DNA of 64,000 bases from Serinus canaria. Taxonomy: Eukaryota > Chordata > Aves > Passeriformes > Fringillidae. The position numbers and the translations under genes were made by a program. Below the pieces are notes generated by a model that had not been told where the DNA came from, did not search any database, and was given only the letters and a program-made list of their open reading frames with translations. Position 1 is the stretch's first letter; each line of letters begins with the position of its first letter. Below are positions 12,301-27,349 of this stretch, in pieces. The stretch spans positions 16,343,649 through 16,407,648 of the forward strand of contig NC_066315.1 in assembly GCF_022539315.1 (NCBI RefSeq). The letters are read 5' to 3'.

Positions 12301-13357
12301 CAACACAAATGTGCTTCCATTCAGTCCTTGGTGTGATCACACTTTCTTAAACCTGAGCCTAGTACTTGCAGGAAAATAGAGCCTGGACTTGGCCCAGACT
12401 GAGAATACCAGATCCAGTTCCACTACCAGCTCTGAAGTCCAGTTGGCACCGATTCAGTGGTCACAGAGACAGCTTCAAGCATGACAACCCCCTGTTCTTA
12501 TTCCTGTGCAACTCTGAATGATCTGTGAGACTCTTGGAAAATTAGAAAGAACCTCAAAGGGTTTCAGGCTCCTAACCTAACAAATCGAAACACTTCTGAA
12601 GGTCTCAGGGCCAAGCCATGTTTCCATGGCCAAGTGCAGGCTGTTGCATGCCTACTCTGAGCCAGCTGGACAGAAACTTGGGTAACCAAGTTTGGCATCA
12701 AGCCTGAGCTGCTCTACCAAGATCCCCCAAAGAGCATGAACTGGACTTAGTATGGTGTGAATATGTCTGTGCAGCTTTGGGGTCATTGATTGTTCTATGT
12801 CTTACTCCCATTGTCCACAAATTTCTCTGTGCTTTGGTGCAGTATTTCAAAGAGGACAATAATACAGCTTTGTGTGGCTGAGCTGATGTTTGTAGGAGGA
12901 CATTGGTGGTTGGAAGCTGCTCTGGTGACATCCCTGCCCAGCCTAGTTAGGTAGGGAAGGAAAGAAAGGTGAAGCATGATGCAAAGGGCTGAATTGCCTG
13001 AGAGCCCTGCACTGACACACTGCAAGGGAGGCTACAGGAATCCCTCCTTGATGCCAGCTCATGTTTTACAAGCTAATTTGCAAGTGCCTGGGTGTGCTTG
13101 ATTCTCATTAGCAGCAGAATTGAGACCCAAACCCACAGCTTTCACAGTGCTGGGCTGCTGAGCCAGTGTTTAAGTTTGAGCCCCATCTTGAAACTCCTCT
13201 TGTTTAACAAGAATGGAGGCGGTTGGCTAAAATACAAGTACCTCGAGGGGGGAAAAAAATGAAGAGGAAAAAAAAAGAAGTGGAAAATAGACATGAATGC
13301 CTAATGCAACAGAAAAAAAAACCCAAACCTCCTTAATGTTGCTGTTATGTCAGCTTG

Positions 13358-13395
13358 GGTTATTGGCAGTGGAAGTGGTTATTGGCAGCGGAAGT
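13358..13395. repeat. Two-copy 19-bp tandem duplication
   Basis: GGTTATTGGCAGTGGAAGT (13358-13376) is followed directly by the same 19-mer with one change (AGT to AGC, 13377-13395). It is a simple local duplication, probably from replication slippage. Confidence 0.9.
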
Positions 13396-16300
13396 TAGAC
13401 CTGGCTCAAGGCTAATATAACTTGTGCACCTGACGTTTTAAAAGGAGCTGAGATCTGGTTTCTTTATGGATGGGCTTTTTTCATTCTTGGTATTGGTCCT
13501 TTCTCCAGATTTCCTTAACTTTCCTTTCAGCCTGCTTTGGACTTAATTGTCCTTCTATCTTTCCTCCTGCCTGGAAAGTCTCCTGTTTCAGGCAGACAGC
13601 AAGGGGATCCTTCATGCCAAGGCTCGTTCTTCTGGCTTTGCAGTTTCTAGGGCCATATAGAGCAATACATGATACAACAAGCTGGTGCTCAATGACAAAG
13701 TTTGGTATCTCCCTTCTCACAGTCCAGGGCCAATGAACATATGAAGCCCCAGGAGTATGCAATAGAGGCTCTTCAACCAACAGGCTCACCATCTATCACT
13801 TCACTCCTAGCTACTACTGCTTTTGGCTATCTTAACTCCCAAAAGGACTGTCAATTTAACCATAACTACCTAAGAACTGCCAAGTCTCATTTTATGAGCT
13901 GCTTTTGAGAGTTTAGCTATTTAAGGCTGATTTTAAACAATTTTTATTGGTACTTCGTGGCATGTGCCTGATTTACAGTGCTGTAAATAACCACAAATTA
14001 GGGACATTTCTTTCTTTACAGTTAAGGCACATTATCTTTAGCATAAGAAAGATAGCTTGTTGGTAAAGAACTGGAGTGCAGGCCCTTTCCTGCCACAGAC
14101 TCTCTGTGTGAGTCCAGGTAAGCCTTATCCTGAGTTTGGTCCATGCAGACAAGATGACTCTTCCTGGGGATGCTCTAAACACCAGGGAATATCTTGAGAT
14201 GTCCCTCAGTGCTGTGGTAGGAGACAGCAGTGCTGTTTTGTAAGCGGCACACTCAGTTTGATGCCGAAAAGGAACGATGGCTTTCGGATGTTAAGTGTAA
14301 TTTAAAATTTCATCTCAGTCACATGTCCCAGTGCAGGCACCACATTCTGCAGCACTTCCATCTCTTCACTGGCTGCAGCAGGAGAATGAGCTACTGAGAC
14401 CAGATGTCCAAATCTGACACAGCTAAAGTTGGGCAAGACAAACCACATTCTCAAGAAAAGAGACATTGGGACCCACAGCACTGGGACCCACACCCACACC
14501 GTAAGATGCTTATTGGGCTCAGGCCACCACTACTGACCTTCCTTAACAATATCAACTGAAGAGCACACTGAAGCACATGGATAACCTTATCCTAGGAAGT
14601 CTGAAATGTGTCTTTAAGAAAGAGTTCTTGCTGCCCAGGAATTCATGGATGTACAAGTTCATGTGTAAAATGAGATGTTTCGTTTAGATTGTCCTTGTGA
14701 CTTGGGAATGCTCAGAAGAGCAGTCTGGTTTTCCTCATATTGCCTGGTGCAGGGAGGAGAATCTTCACTCTCAAGGGTTTAAAGCTCTGGTTTTACACCT
14801 TTTAAAGAATTTTCTCCCAGGTCTGAGGCCTGCAGAATGTGCTCATAAGAATCAGAAGAAATAGAGAAGTCAGGCAGCACAAGATAAGCCTGCTGTGATT
14901 TTGGGAAAGGACAAAGACACTGCACTGGGGTCTTCAGTGCCATCACTGCACTACACAAATGAGTTCCTTTTCAACAGTAAATTCCCTATTCATGTTTGTT
15001 GCCTTCACATACACAGAAAAAAATCTATTCATAGGGAAGAGTGAGAGTGTGTAACTGAAGTACATGGCTAAATGCTTTGGGCAGCACTTAAAATGTTCAC
15101 CTTAACTTTGGGAATCTTGTGAAATGGCCACAAAATATGTGGCCGGATTTTAAAATGTTCCAAGTACTCAGTGGCAGTCAGTGTAGTCATGAAAAATAGT
15201 CAGCAGCATTTCAGCTAAATCTTTGTGAATTAAATGCTAGGTCAGCAAATTGGAAACATTTTGTGGAACAGGACAAGTGTGTTTAATTTCTTTGGATTTC
15301 TTTTAAGAAATCTTGGAGATGATCAATCCCAAATTTATAATTTTATAAATATGAGTACGTCTAGTTTTTCATATTTAGTTTTGTTGTCTTGAAATGTAAG
15401 ATAATTATAGTAAAAAGGATTGTAATCAACACCAAAATAGAAATAATGTAAACTTACAAAAAATATTGAGGTTTCCAAATGATGTTTACTGACTTTTTGA
15501 AAATGTCCTTCCGGCTATTTCTCTTCATTTGTTTATGTATTTACACTTTCTAACCCATTTTAAAACAACAAAAAAGTTTTACACTCTCAAAAATATCTGC
15601 AGGCAGGGGAAATACATTCTCCATAGTTGCACTGAAGAACTTTTAATGCTCATTGTCTTGAGAAAAAGACCACTTTTGCATGGTGACCTGTGGATATAAA
15701 AGTCTGTCTCTGTCACTTTGTTTGAAAGTACTGTTTTTTATGCTGAATCATTTCAGCCAGCACAATGCTGCTTTTGCTGTAGGTCACGTTTGTATCGGTG
15801 TCCTGTTGCCTTCAAAAAAAAATAGGGTTTAAGAGAAACTGTGAGGTTTTTTTCTGCTGTCTAGGATATTGAAAGGAATTTGCATTCAGATGGAGAATGA
15901 AGATAGTGAGCATAGCATTTGCTAGTACTCCTCAGCCTTGGAGAGCAGACACCCACTACAGTAATGGATGAATCCATGTGGTGTTCATTCATGCATGTTG
16001 ATTACAAACAACAGAGCAAGCAAGAGTTTGCAAGGGGGGCAGATTGAAGAAGGCATCTCCATCACTTAAAAAGAGACTGCAACAGCAATAATAAATATAT
16101 TTCTCAGTTAGAAGAGTAATGGCAATCAGAAACCTGAGAGTGCTCCAAGTTTTGCACCAACTTTTTTCTGGCAGTGAAACCACATGCAAAAAAAGAGCAA
16201 GGAAAAAGCCCAGCAAACAGCCAAGAGCGTCTCACCATGCTTCAAGATGCAGAACAAAGAAAATATAGTAATTTCCAGTCCTTGAAACCCTTGACTACAG

Positions 16301-19300
16301 AAGCTGATGTTTGCTAAGCAGGGTGTCTGTAGTTGGGCAACAGAAAGGTCCTCTCAAGAGCAGCCTGCCCAGACTGGTGTAACCCCATCAGGCCCTGCCC
16401 AGTGCCAAATTGGAAGAGACTCGGCTGGAAAGTCTGGTGCTTTTGTCACTTTAACGTGTGTGAAGTGTTATACAGTTACAAGTTATATTTATCCCCCCTT
16501 TTTCACCTTTTTATTTAAAAGCCTTTCCTTTATGGACTGAGTTCCTGGAAAATCACATCTCCCTTACTGCTATCTCAAACAAGGCTGCTTGCAACAAGTG
16601 TTTACTGTGAAAACAACAATATAGGCACTGCTGTATAACCCAGTCAATATCAAACATCTTCTAAGACACATCAATCAGATTCCCCTCCAGGAACGAAAAT
16701 ACAAGAAGGTTGCAATGTTTTGAGATTTCCTCATGGGTAGCTGGGGTGGGAGCTACAGACATTATTTATAAAATGAAATATTCCCCGTGTCGGTTTCATA
16801 AGGACCTGTACCAGCATGAGAGGAGGATTTGGTGGTACCTGGATTTACAGCTTGAAATTCAATACAGGCATGTGGAAACATTATTATGTAAACAAATACT
16901 GAGCTGCTTCTTGCTGCATTCCCTCAACAGCAACAAAATAGCAGCGTGGAAACCTAAGGCCAAGTGTAATTTTTTAGCTTGTTCTGTGAGAATGAAAAGA
17001 AAATCTGTCCCATGTAGAAGGAGGAGTCATTACTTTTTCATCTGTGAACTCTTAAAAGTCACAGACCCTGGGCTGAACTCTGCTTTCATCAAAACCAGTG
17101 GAGCTTTGATACTGGTTTCCACTTGAGCATGAAAGATCCCAGAGACTCCATTTTTCACCTTTTACTGAGAATCCTGGTAATGTACTCTGATGTCTTGCTT
17201 TCAGCTGTTTGTTCTGATGTCTCCTGTTGCTCAAGAAGGAAGTAAATTTCAGAGAAACTGTAGCTCAGAGACATGACAGCTCTGTGCTGGTAATTCAGCA
17301 CTGCTCTAGCCTGAGGCACTGCTGCACCAACCCAGACAGAAGGGCAAAGTGTTCCAAGATGCAACCAAGTTACCTTCATGTGTCTTTTACCCACTTCTCC
17401 AGGCCCTCTAGATCAACCAGGAAACCACCAAAACAAACACTTGGGGCTTACCTGTGCCCTGATCCTGGCCACACCTTCTTCACAACAGCAGGGCAGTAAG
17501 AGGCCCTTGATCCTATAGGACAGGACAGGCAGCCCCAGTTCTGGCCATTTGCACTGTACTGGGGTGTCAAGTGATCACCAGCCACAAAAGGGACAAAGTG
17601 TGGAATTCCAGGCAAGTTGGCTGTCATCTCAGGGATCTGCAGGAGTAGCCAGTCAAGCTGTGCACAAGGCAGGAAGGTACCAAAAGTAACAGCCAGCATG
17701 AGCTTCTTGGAAACATATCACATAAACCAATTTGATTTCCTGCTGTGACAGTAGGGCAAACTCCATGCATGGAAGATCCACAGTAGATCAGACAGCTACT
17801 GGCACTCTAGTTAGACTTCTGGCAATGTCTCATATGACATTCTTATAAATAAGCAGAGGAAATATCATGGAGCTGAAATTACCATTCAGAGTGTATAAAA
17901 CAAATGGAAAGCTCAGGAAAGTTATTAGGGACTCATTGTCAAAATGAAATATCCATCAAGGACTTCCACTGGGATCTGTCCTTGGCAGTTTGCGTTCAGT
18001 ATTTTCACCTTGTCTAAAGGAATAAAAGAAAGGTTCCCCAATATACAATATGTGCTATTGGCTTTATACAACCAGCTCCTAGGGGCAGATAGACCAGAAA
18101 AGACACCTGGCTGCTGCTCCTGGGGCATGCTCCCCCTGCCTCCGCTGTTCTTCACGGTGGTCTGGAGCAGAAAAAATTGAAACTTTTGCAATGCAGAATC
18201 CTGATACTTTTTTTATTGTCAGCTTGGTTTTCCTTGCAAGTCTATACAAGGCCAGGGTAAGAATTCCAAAGAATTCTTGTATCAATTACCTTGATGAAGG
18301 CTGATCACAAGGTGAAGGTGATCCAAAACTATTCCGTTATTGTGAAAAAAGAAACGCCACACTGAGTTGTACACATAGGTGTTGGACTATATGAAGTGTA
18401 AGTGAATGTCTTCTGCTCTGTTGGGGCTGCACTTCCAAGAGATAAGTACCAACTGGAGGCACCCAGTTACCATACTAGGAGTGAACATGTTCTGAAAGGT
18501 AAATCTAATTGATCTGGTGCTATTAATTGTAGAGAAGATTATGAACTTCAGGTATATGTGGTCAGCAGAGACACTAAGAGAATAATCCCTTCTTTATACA
18601 GCAGTACTTTTGAGTAATAATAGGTTTTAATTGCAGCAAAGGAGATGGTAGGAGAGTTCCTGGGTAGGTCATGCCAGCTGAAGGGGGATCAGATAGGGAA
18701 GCACTGGAATACATATTCTATGTGGGTAGCAAACTTTCAATCAATGAGGCTTTTTAAAATAACAAATTAGAGACATTATAATCAGGAATTTAAGAAGTAT
18801 CATTGATGGTACTTTGAGACAGAATGCCTTCTTGAGGTCAGCTCACCTGATTTTCCATTTCAGCAGTCTGCCTCACAAGCATAGTCTGTTGCTCAATAGA
18901 GGGTTAAAAGACTGAACAGCAGCTGGTTTATTCCTCTGTTTTTGTGAGGTGTGTTTACATTCCAGGCGTAAGAGTGGAGGGGAAGGACAGCAAGTCCTGA
19001 TTCCACCAGCCAGCCAGCAGAGGAGATTGGGCAGCCATCCACTGGAGGCTGTTTAACTTTCACAGCCTTTCAGAGTCTAACATTAGGGACAAACGTGGCT
19101 CTCAGATGGAAGACAGCAGACTTGAAAAACATGCAAGTTGACAGAGAGGGATGTACATTTAACATGTAAGTTCAAATTGCCAGAAGAAAGCAAGGAAATT
19201 TCCAACTAGGTGCAATGGAACAGCTCCTGAAGGATTTGTAAGTGCTTTTGGCCTCCACAGAAAATACTTGGGCAGAAACCCTCCAGAAGGTATGTTTGTT

Positions 19301-22021
19301 TTGAGCAGAACCTGGAGTTCCTGCACAGAACTCTCTGAAGGCTGTGATGCAGGATTAGCCCATATTCTCTCTACTCAATGTCATGGGAGAATGAATGTTT
19401 TCACTGTTTTCTGGAGCCTGACACAGGCAGACAGACCACAAAGAAAAACACAGGAACGGATCCTATAATCCACTGCAAATACACTTGCTCCAGAGCATCT
19501 GGTGAATGCTGAGAAGTTCTAGTCTCACAAAAGATGCCAACAGGGAAGAAATTATTTCACAGTTTGCCTCAAGCTTCAAAAGGGTTTGCTGAACATGTTA
19601 ACCGACACACTTTTGGACAGGCTGGTTTGTGGCCACTGCTGCTAACGAAGAGGAAAACAAATGCCTGTAGTGGGAGCAGGGATTCACACTCAGCACCCCA
19701 AAGCCAAGGAAACTGCTGCCAGGGAATCCTCAGAGCTGCTCAGCGAGTTCACACAGGCTGGTAAGATGTGTGAAAAAACAGCAGGAATGTTCCTCATGCG
19801 ACAAGATGGATCATTCAGAAGGAAGACTGCTTGGAATGTAAAGATTTGGTATACTGACTCAAGGAGACACTGAATGTGTTCCTAGGTATGAGCATCTCAC
19901 TTCAGAAAGAAGCTAGATGACAGAAAAATGGAGGGGGGGGTAGGAGTAGGAGACAAAACACAGTCAAGCTATATGCAAAGATGAAGAATGAGTCAGAAGT
20001 AGAAAGGGAAAAAGTAAATCAGAAGTTAAGAGTCTTGCATACATTCATTATGATATGTGGGGGTTTTGGAAGCACCAGCAATTCCATTAGCCAAAGAGAT
20101 ACACAGTCATTTTTGATACAAGAGAGACAAGAATTTTATTACCACTGTATCAAATCCAGTGAATACAGAAAATCCAATCCCCTTTCCCTGCCAGCCACAT
20201 GATTCACAAGGTGTTCACCAAGAAGACTGACAGTCCTGCTGTTTGTCTGTGCTGAATAAGCTATTCTGGATGCAAAGAACTCACATATATGGACAGAAAC
20301 ATTCAGAAGGATGATGAAACCTGAAACAGATCCAAGTACAGCATAATAGAAACAGGCTTTGGCTCTCAAGGTAGGAAAGAATATCAGAGATACTGCTAAT
20401 GGGAACTGGTTATTAAACAAAACTACTGATTGCTGGAGGATGGAAACCAGTCAAATGTCCTAAATCTGAAAGACCTGACCAACATAATAAATTACCTGCT
20501 AGTGACAGAACATGAATTCCTCCTCACCTTCACCCGGTGCCAGGGATTAAAGAGACCCTGATTGTCACTTGCCAATATTTCAGTAAGACTGAAAGTCTAG
20601 TTCTTGTTTTAGAGCAACATCTCTTTTCTTATATTAAGATTCTGCTCCTTTAACAAGAGTTGCAAGATTTGTGAAAACATACTTACTTAAGGAAATGGCA
20701 GAAATGTCTCATGAGATCTTTGCAGGGGCAACACATAATACTGATACTGTTGTCTGTCTCTTGACACCAACTTTTTATCAAATGGCTTTTGAGAGGTCTG
20801 CCTGGAGAATATAGTATTAACTCCATAGTCTGAATAAAAGAGTGTGAAACATTAAGAATTAGAACATGTCTTTTCAGAAATTACAGTCTGATTGTGTGTA
20901 AAGGCAGTATTTTTTCTCTCCTTCTTAAAATTGCCAGACCAGGTATTTTTCAAATTGCCAGCATAAGCAACTCAGCAGTGAATGTTCCAGTTCCAAATTA
21001 TAATTATTATTTATCATTTAATTATTTTCTTTGAACTGAATTAAAATGCAAACTTCATTCCTCATTCCTTCAGGTTGGAATTAACTCTGCCCTTTAGATT
21101 AAGGGAAAACATGAAGTCCTAAGCCACCACCATAGCTTTGTCTGCAACTTTTCTCCCTCCCTCCTTGCATTTCCCAATACATCTTTACCACGTAGGAGAT
21201 GAAATTTTTCAGGGATGAGTTGACTTTTACAAGACCTGGCTCAATAGGGCACAGAACTAAATTATGGCTTGTTTTTGACTATGTTTACTACTAAAGAAGA
21301 AGCAGCTTCTGAATAAAAATAATCTTGAATAAGAAAAAGCTTGTAGGGTTTGATCACATTTTCATCTTGATTTACGAAGGCACTGGCTGTGCCACCTATT
21401 TCCATTGAGTGGAATCTGAATTTGGTCATGCTGGGGGGAGCCAACACTTCTAAGGCAAAAAGCTATGAACTAGATACTGTAACTGCTGGTTAAGTCGATT
21501 GGCATTTCGAGTGCTGCTATCTGTGAAGACAAAAAGATGGTGCTTTTGAGATAACACTGGAGCTGCAGAGAGGGCCTGGGAACATAAAACCCAGTTGTGA
21601 ATGGAGCCTTGCAACATGAATCCAAACCTACAGCCAGCATTCACAATCCTGCTGAGAGAGGCTTTTTATTTACTTTTCCATGCCATTGAGAGTAACAATT
21701 CATTTACCCCTTATATATAAATACAGACACACACGACACCAGGTAATTTCCTGCTGATGTGAAATGCTCCCCTGGCCTCACACCCTCCCCACTGGCTGCC
21801 CCCTCCCAGCCAGTTCTCTTCCTCTCTGCAGCAGCGCAGCCCTGGGGTACGTAACTGAGAAACCTCTGCTTCAGACAAAGGAGAAAACTTCATGAATCAC
21901 CAAACAACACTTCTCAGGTGGGAAAAACACATTCTTTGTTCCTCTACGTGGAATTAGAAAAATGTGTGTAGAAGTAAAGCCCTGAAAACCCCAAGAGAGT
22001 AATTGTGCATTTTCTCTTTCC

Positions 22022-22044
22022 TTTTTTTTTTTTTTTTTTTTTTT
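22022..22044. repeat. Poly-T tract, 23 nt
   Basis: An uninterrupted run of 23 T preceded by a C/T-rich stretch (about 22012-22021). On the minus strand it is a poly-A tract, but I see no recognisable processed gene copy at higher coordinates, so it is best called a mononucleotide microsatellite. Confidence 0.9.
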
Positions 22045-24550
22045 GGTTTGGTTGAACTTGTGAATTTGGGGTGGTTTAATTAAAGTCTTAAAATTCTTTA
22101 ACACTAACACTCATATTTTTCCCCTGGACTTGCAGAGTTTCTATCCTCCTCTTTTTCTGCAATAAAATGTAATAAAACAATTGAATCACATGCTGGTACA
22201 TAAATATTGGCAGATTTTTAGGTTTGCTGCTTCTTTCACTCAGCCTATTGGGCAAGCAGCCTAGAAAGGCTAAGTTATTTGCCAGAGTTTGAATTTCTGG
22301 CAAACAGCACAGATCCAGTACAAATCTCAAATCATATTTTAGGAATGCCGTGCTTCTACCTCACCTTTCCAACTCTTCTCTCTGTGCTCTAATGACTATT
22401 ATGGGGAAATGCATTCCAGAAATGTGAAAATCAATGTAGTGGGAAATGTACCAAAACCACCTTTCCACTTATACAATCGCAGTTGTCCAAGAAACACAAT
22501 TAATTAGTGTTATTGAGCTGTTTAGCTCCCCAATAAAAGCTTTTTGAGTGATTATATGAAGAACCATTGGTACTGGAGACTTCATACTGAAGTAATTAAT
22601 GGAAGTTGATTATATTCTGACAAGTTAAACACAGGTTTGTTTGATATTACACACACATGGAAAACACATGCTCTATTGAGCTCAGTACCTAGGAGTTTAG
22701 ATTAATGGTGTTGATGAATTATGTGGAGATTATATACTTTGCAGACACATAATGGACCTGATTTTGAAAAGCAGGCTCTCATTTTGCTCCCGCAATTTTG
22801 AGGGTGTGAATAATTGCAGGTGATTTTCTAGCAGCTAGACATCTCGCTGCCTGGTGGAATTCCTTTGGGCAGAGGTCATGCCTGGTTTTGTGCAAGGCCC
22901 CAGGAGGCACAAGGACAGCTCCTGTAGACAGTGAGGAACAAACCTGCACTGCTGCTGCACACTGGCATCACAGGAAACAGCAAGGACTGTCCAACTCCTT
23001 CATCTACAGCTGTGGCAGCTCAGTTGGAGCTTTCAAGGAATGTGTCCTCTAAGTTCAGGGGCATGTGGTGAACTTGAGGCTCAACCACAAGAAGGAAAGA
23101 AGGAAGCTGTCACTGTGCTTTCTCCTGCTGCCAGGCAGATGTTGGACACAGACCTGACACTTAGCCCCAGGACCAGCTGCTGAAGCTGTCTCCATGGGAC
23201 ATTACTTAGGTTCAGCCCAATATCTCAGCCTACTGTGTAGCATCTTTCTCTTGAGACTCTGTCTAAAGGCAATTGAGTGTCATTGGGATGAGGACAGAGG
23301 TAGTAAGGAATGCTAATGTTTAAGGCCTGCAGGGGATAGTTGGGGAGTAGAAGGCCAGGTTCAAGTGAATGGCTTGATTCAGGCAGGAAATGAACTCAGG
23401 TTTTGTTTGGTTGCACTAGTCTGCCATGTAGAGCAGCCAGCACAGAACACTCAGCCCAGATCTGATGCCTTCCCATGTTGCTTACCCACAGGAACACATC
23501 AAACCAGTTTTTACAGGGCATTTACTGAGGGCTTGGATCATCAACCAAGCATGCTCCATCAGGATTTTCCAAAGAACCTGCCCAGAAGAAGCCAGCACTA
23601 CAAATATCCCAAACCCAAGCTATGAAGGCAGGCTGCAAACTGCAGATAGCAGTCTGGCTTTCACAGCACTCCTGGGAATGGATTCTGGCTTCATGAGGCA
23701 GCTCAAAGATGGATGATCTTCTCCTTCTGAGAGCAGATCCTGATGAACCCTGAAGATGTGATTCAGTTTGAGACTTCAAATCTATGAGTCAAGGTGCAGC
23801 TTTCCATGTGAATCAGGCAGCTAAACTCCACCAACATAACAGAGATCTCACCTAAACTGACAGGGAAGGATAAAGAGAGATTCTGTCCCTCTAAAGCATA
23901 GTTCTCTTGCTAAACTGCCTCCACCTGCCCTGTACCTCAGACTCCTGTGGACACCTACCATCAGAAACCCCCAATTAGGTGTCAGGCACCAGGTGAAACC
24001 CTGCCCTTAGAGATGCATAACAGGAAGAGCACAGCAGCAGCAGCCCATTTCCAGCACCTCTGTGATCACAGCTGTAAACTGGCTGCTCTGTCCAGACCTG
24101 TGCTGTCCCTTGAATTTGCTGTCCATCCCCCAGTGGCAGCAAATCACCACTAAAACCACCCAGCTCTATCCAACAAAGAAAAGAGCCCTCTGATTGCTTG
24201 CTGGCTGCAGAAGCATGGGGTATCAACACCCAGGGCAGGGCAAGAAGGAGCAGACAACCCTCCTCCTGGGACTAGCAAACCTTCCTCAAAATTTTAATGT
24301 TCAGAGCTATAAAGTAATTTCATTTCAGGTCAGCCTGGCTGAGAAATGAGTTGGGACACATTCTTCATATTCAGTGGTTGTAGCCAGAGATTTTCTTTAG
24401 GTTATAGCTTGAGGTATGTTGCACAGAGGGAGAGGGGGAAAGACATGCAGATCTGCTTCAGCTTTGATCTTAAAGGAACAAATGTGAAGCACCAGCACAT
24501 GCCTACAGAGGTACAGTGAGTGGGAAGTTAAAGAGAGCAATACAGAAGGG

Positions 24551-24763
24551 TAAGTTTAGACTACATATTGAGAAGAAATTCTTTACTGTGAGGGTGGTGA
24601 GGCACTGAACAGGTTGCTCAGGGAAGATGCGGATGCCCCATCCCTGGAAGTGTTCAAGGTCAGGCTGGATGGAGATCTGAGTAACCTGGTCTATGGCAAC
24701 AGGGCTGGAGAGAGATGAACTTTAAGGTCCTTTCCAACCCAAACCATTCTATGATTCTGTGAT
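24551..24763 (+). mobile_element. CR1 LINE 3' end, plus strand
   Basis: This segment carries the classic CR1 3' sequence: the 'aagaaattctttactgtgag' block (the ORF2 tail, equivalent to RKNFF-), then 'ccatccctggaagtgttcaa', and finally the end 'aggtcctttccaaccc' with ATTCTATGATTCTGTGA. The octamer-like tail without poly-A is diagnostic for CR1. It is about 210 nt long and strongly 5'-truncated, as most CR1 copies are. One small gap or change near 24604 breaks the usual frame. Confidence 0.92.
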
Positions 24764-27349
24764 ACCCTGGACGGTGCAGCTGGGATGGAAGAACTGAATC
24801 ACAAAAGAGGCAAGGACAAGCTCCTCTGTCTTGGTCCCACCACACAGAAGACCTAACATAAAAGCACTGGTGTGAATTTTTTATACAGTTTGTTTGACTG
24901 TAAAAATACCTAACCCTTTCCTAGTACTCTGCTTTGATCACTCACCTAGTTGACACCCTTTGAGAAAAACAGAATTAGAACCTAATTCTGCAATTATCTG
25001 CTGCCTCCAGGAAAGCACAGTCATTGTTGGGAATGGACTTTTAAGTCTCCCCCATGCTGACTGTTTGCTGGAGGCAGTGGGTGATCACAGAAGCAAACCC
25101 CAATTCTTGCTGTGCCAGAGGACAGGAAGCAGTCCTTTCTGAGCAAGGGGAAAGACCTGGCTTCAGCCTCTGCTTCCTAATTAGCTGCTGCAGGTGGAGA
25201 GCTGTGCAAGTCCCTCACATTGCTTTCGTAAGTATCACATCTTTATGTGCCTGAACTGTTTTTTTCCACTGTAACTTGGACATTTTTGGAAAAGAAATAT
25301 TTTGGGTCACATTATCAATTTTCCCGCTATGGAAAGCTTATGAAAATTAATCTATAAGCAAATTGATGTGAGGAAAAAAAGTTAGCAGAAATGTTTTAAA
25401 ATGGACAACTTTCAAAGGACCTGAGCTCATTCCATTTGAATTACAAAGCCAGAGCTTTGGTCCAGCCACTCTTTGGTTCCCTACCTCTCTTTCCCACCCA
25501 TGCTTCTTTGCATCACACTTGAACAGGTCTCCAGTGAGTGCATTTTACCCAATGATTGAATTTACCATTGATAGATTGTTCTGGAGGCTGAATGCTCCAT
25601 TTGCTGCCCACAGCAGGCACAAGAAACCTCTGAGCTGCCTTTTGGATGGTGATGTGCTAATCCCTCTCAGACAGGTGGAGGAGGGTACTCCTTCTCCAAG
25701 ACCTACACATCACTGGGACTTTCTGCTAATGGTCCCAAGACATTTCTCAGCTAGGGCAGCAACTTCTCTGCAGACATCAAACTAACCACCCCAGACTAAG
25801 GCCACCATGATGATGACTATGCACTAATCTTGTGCCATTTTAATTAGTGCTAAAGCAAATTAGCAATACTGAACTAAATGGCTGTAACCTTCAAAAACAC
25901 AGGCACGCCTTTTCTTTAAAATGAGATGTCAGTTGTGCAGGCAGATGAGCACTGAGATTGTCCTCAGAGGAGTCAAGGAGGCCTGTAAGACCCACCATGA
26001 CTTTGGGATAAATACAAGAGACAAAAGCCTTCAAGATGCTTTGTGTAACCAGAAAAAGTGAAGCACCCTCCATACAGACACGTGCATTCCTGCAAAAATG
26101 ATATCAAGAAATTACCTCTGCTTACTGATGTCTCATATCTCATAGCTATTGGTTTTGTGTGTTTATGGAAAGAAGGCAGAGCAGATCAGAGAAGCCAAAG
26201 ACTTGGCCTAAACAAACATCAGGATTGTGGCTCCAAGAACAGAGGCAGGGTTGGGGAGGAGAGAATTTTTGGCTAAGCTGATTAAAAGACAAATGTAACC
26301 TGAAAAAAACCAGCTCCTAATTCCCCCTGTATCTGAGGTCACTGCACATTCCTTGTAGACAGAGGACCATAGTAAAAAAAGTCTGAGTCTATCATCACCT
26401 CTATCTCTGCTTTCAATGTGTCTGACAATGTTACCTGTATTTCCATTGTGGTGCTGGAAAAGGACTGGGACAAGCCTCAGTACACTTGAACTCATTCACC
26501 TCCCCCAGGAAAAAGATCTCCCTAGAGCCAGCAGCATGGTTAAAGCAGAAACCAGCCAATAAAGAAGGAAGAATCATCAAGAAGTCTCTTAGTAGCAATG
26601 GAGAGACAACTTTTAGGTGGAGATGGAACTGCTTTTGAGACAACATCTGCACATGCTGCACACAGTGTCTAGCCAGACTGGGAAGCCCCACAGTTGGAAG
26701 CAGAGACCTGTCTGCTGTGAACAAGGAGGATTTCCACGGATCCAGAAGACTCAAAGGTGTCCTGACAACCCAAAATCTGCTAACAGACATGAGCAGCAGC
26801 AAGGAATGACAGATCTCAAAAAGTGTGTTGAGAAAGCAATGAAAGGGGCAGAGGTCAGAGCAGACCTCACTCAGACACCTGGCTGCACAAGTGGGTTAGC
26901 CAAATGGCCTCAGTAAAACTATTTTCTACTTCATTTGTAACCCTCAGAGGCCAATCAGGAAGAGGAGAGATTGTCCAGTTCAAATAATGCAAAACTTGAT
27001 TTCTTTGAGAGAAAAGTCCTTGACAGGCTTCTTGGCTCTGCTCAGCGTCTCAGCCAAGCGAGTGGCCAGGAGGAGGAACAGGAGAGGTTTCCAGCAGGCA
27101 GCCTGTGCACGCCAGCCCTGTCCGTGCTGCAGAGCAGCCCATGACACACAAGAGTGCTCCAAGTTTGCAGGAGCTGTTCAGATGTGGTGCACAGGCAGCC
27201 ATGAGGCAAAAAGAGCCAGATCAGAAAATTAGCAGCAAGGGGAAAGCTGAATCCTCTGGCCTGGCTGAGGACCAGACAGGACCTGTTCTTGGCATAATCT
27301 GGTGCAAACAAGGACTCCCAGGATAAATGGGCAGTGGAACAATTTATAC

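Larger units (their letters stand above)
12301..24550. other. Gene-poor DNA with small repeats, no gene seen
   Basis: The short frames in both directions look random. Small features are purine-rich A/G tracts near 13250-13320, a 19-bp tandem duplication (13358-13395), a G8 run at 19933-19940 and a 23-nt T run (22022-22044). The block around 22380-22620 is AT-rich, CpG-poor and carries homeodomain-type TAATTA motifs. It could be a conserved non-coding element, but that cannot be tested from one sequence. Confidence 0.45.
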
